Source: Achatina immaculata
Taxonomy: Eukaryota; Mollusca; Gastropoda; Stylommatophora; Achatinidae
Direction: 5' to 3'
Length of the DNA: 64,000 nucleotides
Assembly (NCBI GenBank): GCA_009760885.1
Contig: CM019692.1
Location: 50,889,930-50,953,929 of the forward strand
In this document: positions 11,076-19,799 of the stretch, piece by piece
Layout: the number at the start of each line of letters is the position of its first letter
How positions within the stretch are numbered: position 1 is the stretch's first letter
Position numbers and translations under genes: made by a program
Notes under the pieces: generated by a model
Databases searched by the model: none
What the model saw: only the letters and a program-made list of their open reading frames with translations
Told to the model about the DNA's origin: nothing

Positions 11076-11284
11076 CTGCGCAGATGGCAGTCTGCAAGAA
11101 TGTTATAGCTGACAACGCTAAAACAAAATGCAGGGTCCATCATGTCAATAGGAAAGGCTTGGTTGGAGACAAATTTGCGGTTATCAATGGCAGTAGAGGA
11201 GGGAACATAAGTCTCAGCGACCACTGAGAGTGGTTTTCCTGGACTGGATGATGCCTGGTGGTCAGAATTTGGTGATTCCAACTC
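11076..11284 (-). CDS. Coding exon 7: start of the EEP domain
   Basis: The exon is 209 bp: 69 codons starting in phase 0 and two bases (AG) that join the G of exon 8 to give arginine. The acceptor is ttccccag after a pyrimidine run and the donor CGCAG/gttagt. The first ~45 residues are Ser/Pro-rich linker (SPNSDHQASSSPGKPLS). The last ~20 read DPAFCFSVVSYNILADCHLR. SYNILAD is the first motif of CCR4/Angel/PDE12/nocturnin-type EEP domains, with its conserved asparagine present. The protein joins smoothly to SDYSYTQSQF in exon 8, matching the usual spacing to the metal-binding glutamate motif. Confidence 0.92.
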
Positions 11285-11542
11285 CTGGGGAAGAAAGAAA
11301 TATATTAAAATCTCAAACAAAGAATAGCAGATTAACTGCCAGAGACAGTTCATGGTTCATTTCTTGCCTAAGTTTATGGTTCACTTCTAATTTTCTCCTT
11401 GGGCTGTGAAGACAGTGCAAAAGCGCTACGCTACTTGTACACAAAGAATCTGTAATTATTTTATGAACAGATGTTGCTGAATGAAAGATAATTATTGATG
11501 GATGATTTGAATTTTAACCCTACCAAACATCTTTGTAATTAA

Positions 11543-12211
11543 CTCTTTCCGTGCCCAGAAAAAAAAACGTGGACGTTCCCGTCCGTGCCACACAAAAAGT
11601 GCGGGTCTTGATCTGTATGGGGGTACAGTTGTAAAATGGAATGGAAAACAGTATTTACATGTACTTCCGTGTACTTATTATGTTTCAAAGTATAACTAAA
11701 TGTATGAAAATTTCACAAATGCAGAGTTTCTTAGGAAAAAAGAAGTAATGTGATGTTTTTAGACAATGATTGTGCCCAGCTCACCATCAGCTAGGTCTAG
11801 ATCTACACTACTTACCATCTGAGATGTCTAGATCTACTTGTCGATCTCATATTGTGATTCTATGTTGCATTCTCGCTAAATTAATGTCTGAAATAACCAT
11901 TTCGTCCAGATCTACTTGGGATATATTCAAGAGCAGTGGGGTGGTCACAGGCCATGTCCATATCCCTATCTACATCATCAAAAATTGAAAAATTTTTTAT
12001 GTTTCTCTTCCTTTTTCTCGCTCGGAATCGCTCGTAACTAAGGACTCTTTCACCATTTTTAAAAGTGTCACCGGAAATGCGGACGAAATATGTATAATCT
12101 AAATATTACATCGGTTGTTTTATTGAAACAAATGAATTGTCACTATAACGACCATGGCACGCAACTCAGTAACAGGAAGTTATCACTATAGTGACTATGG
12201 CACGGGATGAG
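11543..12211. mobile_element. piggyBac-like non-autonomous element flanked by TTAA
   Basis: The left end is TTAA/ctctttccgtgcc (TTAA at 11539-11542) and the right end ggcacgggatgag/TTAA (12212-12215). The ends are inverted copies with mismatches at positions 4-6, and the TTAA flank is the piggyBac target. Inside, a second copy of the end motif (cactataacgaccatggcac, 12138-12158) repeats the subterminal 'cactatagtgactatggcac' (12184-12203). No transposase frame remains; the longest open frame is 72 codons. The family label is inferred from TTAA plus end sequence. Confidence 0.75.
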
Positions 12212-12215
12212 TTAA

Positions 12216-12780
12216 ACAACATGCTCACCATGTTTGATCATGAAATGATATGATTATAATTTTAAAATTAATTCTAGTTTAAAATGATAAATTCCCAGCA
12301 GTTATATTTTTAAAAACCCATTTACATGGCCAATCGTATGTACACCACATGAACTTTACACTAATATTTCTAATTACAAATATCTAGCATGGGTGCTGCA
12401 TAATCAATACTGAACTGCACTTTATGCATGAGGTTACCATGCATCTGCTAGTCTGACAATAAAAATAAATACCTAGCATAGCATGTTTTGGGAAAGCCAC
12501 TTTAGAATTGGTGACTTATACCTGCAAGGCAATGTATGCCGGAATTCATTCTATAGACTACTGTGCAGGAATGACATAAAGAGATGTTTGCAAAAATATC
12601 TAAGCATTGTGCAAATGTAAATACCATCTGAAGTGAGAGCAACATCTGAGTTAAGAGCAAAGTTTATGAGAAATATTTTAAAAAAAAAAAAAACAGAGAA
12701 TATTTTCTCAAGCATTAGTAACTTCATCCAGATCTTTTCAGTTTCAACTAAACTAAGCATTCTAATCCAAGTCCCATAGC
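12216..12780. other. Intron sequence without a recognised feature
   Basis: The stretch is AT-rich with an A run near 12680. No exon-like frame with splice sites and no repeat partner elsewhere in the window was found. Confidence 0.4.
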
Positions 12781-12782
12781 AT

Positions 12783-13008
12783 TTGCATGCCACAGGGGTG
12801 TGAGTGTTAGTACCTTCACATTTCTAGGCCACTACAGCATTCGAGGTAGGGATATCAGCACCTTGTCTCGCTGCCTTTGCTTTCTTAGGGAAACCACAGG
12901 TACCCATGTTTAGAGGCTGGGTTGAGCCCGGTGCCAGTTGGTCCAAAAAAAAATTTAGCCCGAGTGCAAAATCAAACTAGGAACCTTCTGATTGGCACCA
13001 CCATGAAA
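12783..13008 (+). repeat. SINE-like repeat, family B, copy 1
   Basis: Blocks ccttcacatttctaggccac, 'tacagcattcgaggtaggga', 'gcaaaatcaaactaggaacc' and 'ctgattgg' match the reverse complement of 50175-50375. The end resembles a tRNA-derived region read backwards, but the A and B boxes are too worn to be sure. Confidence 0.7.
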
Positions 13009-13083
13009 CTAAACATTACGTATCACATAATGATGTCCAAACTCTGCAACTTCAAAAACAGTGCTGGAATAACTGCACGCATG

Positions 13084-13114
13084 TGAGAGAGAGAGAGAGA
13101 GGGGGGGGGGGGGA
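13084..13114. repeat. (GA)n/(G)n simple repeat
   Basis: A run of GA dinucleotides followed by thirteen or so G residues. Confidence 0.9.
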
Positions 13115-13267
13115 GAAGGGAGAGAAAGGTCCAGGCAGATATATCAAAGCTCTCTCTCCCTCTATGTGTGTATATAAATCTTACATCAACGTCACATCAG
13201 GCCCACATAGTTCTTTGCCAAGTTTTCCTGTTTTCTGCGAGTTTTTCAATCTAATCAAGGGATGTTA

Positions 13268-13960
13268 TGACCACTTAACTGGCCTCTCTTAACAATGTCC
13301 TCTTTAGAGTTTCACATGGTCGACTTCTTTTTCTTCGGCCTATTGTCTTCCACTTGATAGCTTGTTTGGGGATTCTCTCTGATTGCTTCTTCTCATCACA
13401 TGACCAACATATGTCCATCTTCTTTTTCTGATTGCCCATGTGACAGGTTGTTGTTTGCTCATCTGTCTTATCTCTGTGTTGTTCTTGAATTCTGTCCACT
13501 TTATACAGAGTATTTTCCTGAGGCATTTGTTTTCAAAAGAGCCTAATTTATTTTCTGCTTATTTAGTTGTTTTCCAGCTTTTGCATGCATAAATGAGGGT
13601 GGATATTATATTTGAATTGAATAATCTTAACTTGGTTTTTGTGCTTATAACTTTTGAATGCCAATGCTGCTTTTGCAATTCGAATTCCAACTTCTTTTCT
13701 GGTGTCACCATCTTGGTCTATGTAGCTGCCAAGATATGCAAAATGGTTTACTTATTCAACAGCTGTTCCTTCTACATATATTTTTCCTTCGTGGTTAATA
13801 AGAAATTTCATTATTTTTGTTTTATCCTTGATAATTTCAAGTCCTATTTTGCTCGCCACTGGAGACATGATATCTGTTTTTTCTTGCATTGATTCTGCAT
13901 TGTCACTGATAAGAGTTATCTCATAGTTGGGTCTCATGTACCCAATCAATGCCCATGTTA
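13268..13960 (-). pseudogene. LINE A fragment, minus strand
   Basis: On the minus strand this is the C-terminal half of LINE A, corresponding to about 8560-9265. Readable pieces include ITLISDNAESMQEK, KFLINHEGKIYVEGTAVE, QNKxHRDKTDEQ and a C-terminal SRPCETLKRTLLREA. It ends abruptly inside the C-terminus at 13268 with no 3' UTR and begins with an (AT)n run near 13960, so both ends are truncated. Frameshifts disable it. Confidence 0.88.
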
Positions 13961-14039
13961 TATATATATATATATGTGTGTGTAAAACTTATAAATAGAC
14001 AATAACAGGTAAAAAAAAAGGAGAACCACCATTACAGAC

Positions 14040-14335
14040 GTGAAATGTTTAAGGAGAAAACTAAATGTGAAAAGAAGAGAACAAATCAGAGACAACACCT
14101 ATCAGGGTATGGATAACACCAGTACCGCACTACATCCAGAAACAAAAAGTCAAATGGTCTGACCAGGTCACTCAACTACCACCAGACGGCACAGCACAGA
14201 AAACATTCATGCCAAGAACTGCAGGAAACAGAGGGAGAGGGCACCCATGCAAGGAGCGGAGGGAGGAAATCACCTCATTAAGTAAATCAGACAACCTTAT
14301 CAAAAATGTCTATTTGTCCCCTCACTGCGAATGAA
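14040..14335 (+). mobile_element. LINE F fragment
   Basis: The plus strand contains NQIRDNTYQG, KSQMVxPGHSTTT and GNHLIK-type pieces that parallel the minus-strand copy at 32430-32990 (KSNGLxRLLxYHQ). The match is at protein-like level only; frames are broken. Confidence 0.55.
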
Positions 14336-14504
14336 GAAGAAGACGAAGAAATCCCCTCACCATTGAGGTATATGAGGAAGTAGACAAGCCATAGATTTAA
14401 TTTTTAACCCCCCCCCCCCCAAATCTTTCAGTAAATAAATGCAAACACAGTATGTACAATATATTACTTTACTAAGTTCATGAAGAGACTATATAAAAAC
14501 TTAC

Positions 14505-15134
14505 CTCTACTGTGCCGTTCTGACTTGGGGGCTGTGGACAAGGAGATGAAGCATCAGAGCGTGCAGTTTCCAGTGATGCTGACCCAGAATGCACTTCCAG
14601 CACTCCAGGGGAGCGCTGGGCTGGCTGACTTGTGTTTGAATTCACGTTTGGGGCTGGTGAAGCTGCCAATGATGTCTGGGAGTCCGCTGGAGCTGCGTTT
14701 GAAGAATTGTGCTGTGATGATACTGGCTGATCCTCTGATGGATCTGCATTTGCCTGCTGGGGAGCCGTCTCTTCTGCTGATGGATCTGCATTTGCCTGCT
14801 GGGGAGCTGTCTCTTCTGCTGATGGATCTGCATTTGCCTGCTGGGGAGCTGTCTCTTCTGCTGATGGATCTGCATTTGCCTGCTGGGGAGCTGTCTCTTC
14901 TGCTGATGGATCTGCATTTGCCCGCTGGGGAGCTGTCTCTTCTGCTGATGCAGCCTGAGGACCTGGTGATGGAGAAGATGGCTCCTTTGCCACATCCATG
15001 GCATCCTCCCCTTGGTCTGTGGAGTCTAAAGCTATAGCATCACTGATATCAAGTCCGCGAGAGGACAACATAGTGACATCTGATGCACATTCACTTCCAA
15101 CTTCTACCAAAGTTGATGATGTTTCATCTTTGTC
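14505..15134 (-). CDS. Coding exon 6, Ala/Ser/Pro/Gln-rich with a 14-residue repeat
   Basis: The exon is 630 bp, exactly 210 codons in phase 0 at both ends (acceptor cttgtag, donor GTAGAG/gtaagt). It encodes residues 445-654. The start is acidic (DKDETSSTLVEVGSE), then LDISDAIALDSTDQ. A low-complexity tract PSSPSPGPQAA leads into five copies of SAEETAPQQANADP, followed by SEDQPVSSQHN and a Ser/Pro/Asn-rich tail (ASPAPNVNSNTSQPAQ). No folded domain is expected; this is a disordered linker before the EEP domain. Because its length is a multiple of three and both junctions are phase 0, it could be skipped without a frameshift. Confidence 0.88.
14741..14950 (-). repeat. Coding 42-bp tandem repeat, 5 copies
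   Basis: The unit (tgatggatctgcatttgcct, then gctggggagctgtctcttctgc on the plus strand) is nearly identical between copies; one copy has R for Q (PQRANADP) and the copy nearest 14750 runs into SEDQP. The low divergence suggests recent expansion, and copy number may vary between individuals. Confidence 0.93.
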
Positions 15135-15259
15135 CTACAAGAGTAAATAACTTTATTTTGCAAAATCCTCATTGAAATCTTTCATTCAACCTATAAATAA
15201 AAAGCTCATTCAAAATTTCTCAAATGATCAGCAACAGCCAGAAGCATAAATGGATACAT

Positions 15260-15460
15260 CAGTATTTTCCCAATGTGGGGCACTTGCATATCTATGTCCT
15301 GGGGGGGGGGGGCACAGGCCCAGTGCCAGTTAGAATGTATTTACATTATACTTTTTCAAAACTTGGTTGACTATTATGTTGTGGTGTGAGTGGGAGGTGG
15401 ACATCAAAATCTTTGAGGCGCTGAGGTGGGCATGATCCAAAAAAAGGCTGGGAAACACTG
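15260..15460. mobile_element. Short hAT-like non-autonomous element with 8-bp duplication
   Basis: The left end is cagtattttcccaatgtggg and the right end, read inward, cagtgtttcccagcctttt. The flanks are ggatacat (15252-15259) and ggatagat (15461-15468), an 8-bp duplication with one mismatch, the length expected for hAT elements. The interior has a G run (15301-15311) and no coding capacity. Confidence 0.75.
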
Positions 15461-15469
15461 GGATAGATG

Positions 15470-17290
15470 AAGTGCTAAATTTAATCAACTTTCTGAAGAA
15501 GAACAAGGGGGTGGGTTGGTATAACGCCCACCTCACTAATAATGCCTAAGTAATGAAATTGAATGAAATCGGATTCAACTCCAGAGTTTGTGCTCTCTAT
15601 GGTGTGAACTTGAGAGGTGACATATGTGTGCTTACCCCTCCAGGTCAACCGACCATTAGCCACATTTGTTCTTCACCAGACACCTTGCTTGCAGTTTCTC
15701 TTTCGCATGGAACGAATGAATGCCTTGGACATTGTATATCTGATGTCTCCGCATTTTATAATTAGCTTCATGTTAACCAGGTATCTCTGGGAGATTGGGA
15801 CTTTCTTCCCAATGAATAAAACATGCATGCTGCTATTTTAGTGTGCCAGAATTAACAACCACAAATCATCCACTCTCTTTTCTGCTGGTCATCAATACCC
15901 AACTATCTGTGACATACTTTCCCAACACCACTGTCTTTGTGACACTCTTTACCTGGGCCTCTTGTGGTTATGGCAAGTGACACTACTATTTCATCTTCAG
16001 TGTTCACATTTCTTCCTCAGCTTTCTGAGCCATTAAGGCTCATTGCTGCAGATAAAGTTCACCTCCATTCCTCTCTATTCCTAATCTTCACTCTCCAGTT
16101 TGACACTAATTTATTTTATCATAATATTTTTTATGTTAAAGGTTGTAATCCATTTTTATTCGTCCAATTCTGAGGCTTCTCTATATGTTCCATAACACTA
16201 ATCTTTTTTTAACGGAGATGGGGTTGTTGGTCTCATGATCCAACCCCCACACTGGGGGACCAGGGTGCAAGTTTCATCTGACCTCTACCTGTGTTCACAC
16301 AGACGAAGAAAATCTGGAGTTCCTGTCATTAGGAATATAGCTTACAATTTTCTCCATGTTTATTAAACACAGCCAAACCACAGCTTCTACACAAGAGAAA
16401 AGTTGGCTGTGCTAGAAGACTGGTGCAGTCATCAGTGTAAGTAAATACCTTATCTGTTCCCCCTTTGTGCTTTCAAAGAATGACTGACGCCACAACTCCA
16501 GCCTGGTCAATGGGGGTAGGGATTGACATACTGCTCTAGATGGATCTCATCAAGAAACCTTACTTCCTAGGTCTTCTGTGAGTTATAATCCTGTGTGTCT
16601 ACCTGCTTATAAGTTCAAGGGTTGAAATGCCTTCCTCCTCTTCAGCATTTTAGAAAGATCTGCCATGCCAAGCCTGAAGCTCTACTGCCCTGACAAAAGC
16701 CTGCCATCTCCTTCTAGGCCTGAGTGGGAGCTCCATAACTTTTGGACTCAGTGATGCCGCTGCCTTGTCGAGGCCAGCAGGAACACAGCCATGACATTAG
16801 CCTAGGCATCTCCAGACTGCCATTTTGCTGGCCAATACACTGACTTTGGCAGCCTGGGTGACTTCATGTTATCAGGTATGGCGGCACACACCCGAGCATT
16901 CATGTCTGAGTGACATCTGGGGAAAGAGCCCTGCTTCCTGCATAAGAACTCTCATAGATTACATAGACAATCATTAAGAATGGTGTAATCCACATCTGCT
17001 TCATATGGGAACCCCAGCACACGAGGAAATAAGCACAACCATTCACGCACTTGGACAGAAAGCACAGAGACTATCAGCCATTCCCAACCAGGCACTGAAA
17101 TGCCTATCTGAGAGGGGCATTTCTTTTCATGATCCAGAGAGCTGTGATGCTGTTCTGCTCTCCATAACAGTATCCTGCCTCTTCTATCTATATTATGGAC
17201 ACAAACACCACTCACAAAGAAGAACCCTATCCAGTATAATGAATCCACTTGTACAGTATGTAATATAAGATAAAAAAAAAATCACAAACT
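15470..17290. other. Long intron stretch, no gene recognised
   Basis: About 1.8 kb between coding exons 6 and 5. At 16210-16320 a segment (cacactgggggaccagggtg) looks like a worn SINE but has no clear partner here. No exon-like frame with consistent splice sites was found. Confidence 0.4.
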
Positions 17291-17293
17291 CAC

Positions 17294-17461
17294 CGATTGC
17301 TGAGAGTTGTACTGTTTCGCAAGTTCTGCTTCAGTAAGTGGAACAACAAAAGTAACATCAGTTGCTGCTGCTAGTGGGTTTATTCTGGGACTCTCTGGGC
17401 TGGTGTCATCATCTGGAGTAGTTGGTGCTGAGACCACTGCTGGTGGCAGTGAATCTGTAAC
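17294..17461 (-). CDS. Coding exon 5, Pro/Thr/Ser-rich
   Basis: The exon is 168 bp, 56 codons, phase 0 at both ends (acceptor aatcttcag, donor CAATCG/gtgagt). Residues 389-444 read VTDSLPPAVVSAPTTPDDDT, then SPESPRINPLAAATD and VPLTEAELAKQYNSQQS. It is predicted disordered, with a short amphipathic stretch (LTEAELAKQY). The TP and SP sites resemble proline-directed kinase targets; that is inference. No domain is recognised. Its place in the transcript rests on matching phase and splice sites rather than homology. Confidence 0.82.
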
Positions 17462-17469
17462 CTGAAGAT

Positions 17470-18250
17470 TCACACCACTTCTATACTATACTTTAATAAG
17501 CAAGTAAAGTGAGGGCAGGAGACAGAAATTAACTGAATGGAAGGAGGCCTCTTAGTATCGCTGCTGTTTATGTCCCTGCAGATGAAACTTCACTGCAGCT
17601 AATGCCACTGTAAAGATATTGAGACGCAGGCTTCAGTCCAATAGAAACTGGGTTGCAGCAGCATTTCTAAACTGCCTGAAATGTCTTCTTCTTCACCACT
17701 GGGTGGTCTGAGACAACATGCTTCTGAAGGGACTGCAATGAGGTTACGACAGGACTGAGACCAGCTCCAGTTTGCTGTCCTTGGCACCTGTGCCGAGCCT
17801 CTGTCGTAATCATCACTGCTCTCAGAATACTCATCAAACTCACATGGAGAATAATGATCTCTTTTAAAAGAATGAGAGTAAAACAACGAACAGTGGCCTG
17901 CCTTCTCACCAAAGGTTATGTATTCATGACTTACTACCAGTGTCTTCATTTGAATCCAGAGTGAGTGAACATAGTAAGGGAAAAAAAACCATATAATTTA
18001 AAAAAAAACAAAAAAAACACCACACCACACCACCACCACCACACACACACAAAAAAACAAAACTGATTTAGATTAGACCATTTTGCAACAACAGAAAGTT
18101 CCATGAAAAAAATATCATGATTGTTACAAGTTCATTAACTTAAAAGTGTTCAAAGACTTAAAACACAGAAGGTCCAACATATTTAACTGTTATAACTACT
18201 GGCTTCAAAATGCTTCTTGATCAAATGACTGGTGACAAATCATAAGAAGA
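17470..18250. other. Intron stretch with a possible extra exon
   Basis: A minus-strand frame at 17599-17949 is acidic and serine-rich in part (CEFDEYSESSDDYDRGSAQ), unlike random sequence, but no convincing acceptor/donor pair in matching phase was found. It could be an alternative or former exon. The rest is low-complexity A/CA-rich DNA (18000-18060). Confidence 0.35.
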
Positions 18251-18259
18251 AAAAAAATC

Positions 18260-18800
18260 TGTATTATAAATGAAATAGTAAGCGAGGATATTAAAATCAG
18301 AGTACAGATATGGAATAAAATATACTTTGCCTTGCAACACCTGTTAAAATCCAAAATCCTGTCCCAAAACACCGAAATGACAATCTACAAAACTATGAGA
18401 CCAGCCGTCATGTATGGATTAGAAACATGGAGTAGCACAAAAAAAATGAACAACAATTGCAGATCTTTGAGAACAAGATCCTAAGAAGAATCTTTGGGTC
18501 CATAAAGGATACCAACAGTGGAGAATGGAGAGCTAGAAAGAACACCGAACTGAATAGTTTATTTAAATCCCAATGAATTATAAATGTCTTGAAATTGAAC
18601 AGACTATGCTGGTTGGGCCAAGTAGAAAGAATGAAAGAGAACAGACAAACGAAAATTATGTAAGCATAAGAGATGAGGGAAACAAGACCAAGGAGAAGAC
18701 CAAGACAGAGATGGAAAAACAACATAGAAGAGGATATAAAAGAAACTGGTGTCACCAACTGGGGAGAGAAGATCAGGAATAGAGAGGAATGGTGGTGACC
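18260..18800 (+). pseudogene. LINE E C-terminal fragment
   Basis: The plus strand reads IYKTMRPAVMYGLETWS, ENKILRRIFGSIKDTNSGEW, LNRLCWLGQVERMKENRQ and, at the end, RPRRRPRQRWKNN and GEKIRNREEWW plus stop. This 'YG-ETW ... L-R-IFG ... R-WLG-V-RM ... REEW' order is the C-terminus typical of animal non-LTR reverse transcriptase proteins. Frames are broken and the RT core is missing. Bases 18830-19140 after it hold nothing recognised. Confidence 0.85.
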
Positions 18801-19143
18801 TTTATCTGCAGCAGTGAGCCTTAATAGCCCAGAAAGTTGAAGAAGGAAGAAGAATTATAAATGAAATTAGAATTTCTAAAATGTAATTTATTTTAATCTG
18901 GCACTGACTGTAAGGTATATTAAGTATATTTAACATGAAAACAGAACAGCTACTCATGCTACCATGAAAAAAGAACAGTTATAACAATCTATGGCAATTT
19001 AGTGGTTACTTTCTTCACAGGATAAAAGCAAGCCTACTTCTTTGCATAAACAATTAACACAATACAGTTTTTTAAAAAACCCAAAAAACTATTAAATACT
19101 AACTGATCAATGAAAGGGATATCCAAGTTTACATGAAGAATAC

Positions 19144-19341
19144 CTCTTTGCTGTCTGGAAGAGGAACATCATCCTTGCTCACAATGACAAAGTCTTCCAG
19201 TTCAGCTTTGGCTTCCGGAGGGGGCTCCTCACTTGTCTTGGCTCGCTTGGCCGCATGCTGGGAGTCTACATCATCATCATCTTCTTCTTGCTTGCGTTTT
19301 TTGGGTGGACTCACAGATTCCGAAGACTCCTCTGTGACCAT
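19144..19341 (-). CDS. Coding exon 4, acidic with a nuclear-localisation motif
   Basis: The exon is 198 bp, 66 codons, phase 0 at both ends (acceptor tttctcag, donor AAAGAG/gtattc). Residues 323-388 begin MVTEESSESVSPPKKRKQEE, continue with DDDDVDSQHAAKRAKTSEE and end DFVIVSKDDVPLPDSKE. PPKKRK is a classic monopartite nuclear-localisation motif, with AAKRAK as a possible second half about 17 residues on. The internal ATG at the first codon could serve as an alternative start, but the upstream exons are open and in phase, so I treat it as internal. Confidence 0.85.
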
Positions 19342-19799
19342 CTGAGAAATGCAATGAATAAGGAACAATTAGAAAACAAACAATTTTCACATATACATAC
19401 AATGATCACGTTAACCATACTGGCAGATTACCAATAAAAAAAAGACAAGAAACTGAAACTTTTGGAGATCTTCCTTTACCATAACTAGTTTATATTATAA
19501 AAAAACCTAGCAAAAACCAACCAGCAAAGTCAGTCAGAGGATAATCAGGCCAGTAGGACGATGATGCTCAAACTGTATGGAAGAGAATCAGCCAGTTGGA
19601 TGATGATGAGGTAGAATCTAGAGTCTAAGTTCACACTGTGCTGCACGCTAACTTCTGGAGGTGAATTTTCCATAGTATACTATTTGTACTATTGGAACCA
19701 TAATATTCCATTGTATTCTTACAGACAGCTGGAGTACTGGATTACATTCATAAGTCTGTTGGAGTGAACTATACTCTACAAATATGTCCAAGCGTAATT

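Noticed and set aside
17599..17949. Extra exon of the EEP gene (acidic CEFDEYSESSDDYDRG segment)
   Set aside because: No acceptor and donor pair in phase with exons 4 and 5 could be found; exon 4 joins exon 5 in phase 0 without it. It is kept only as a possibility.
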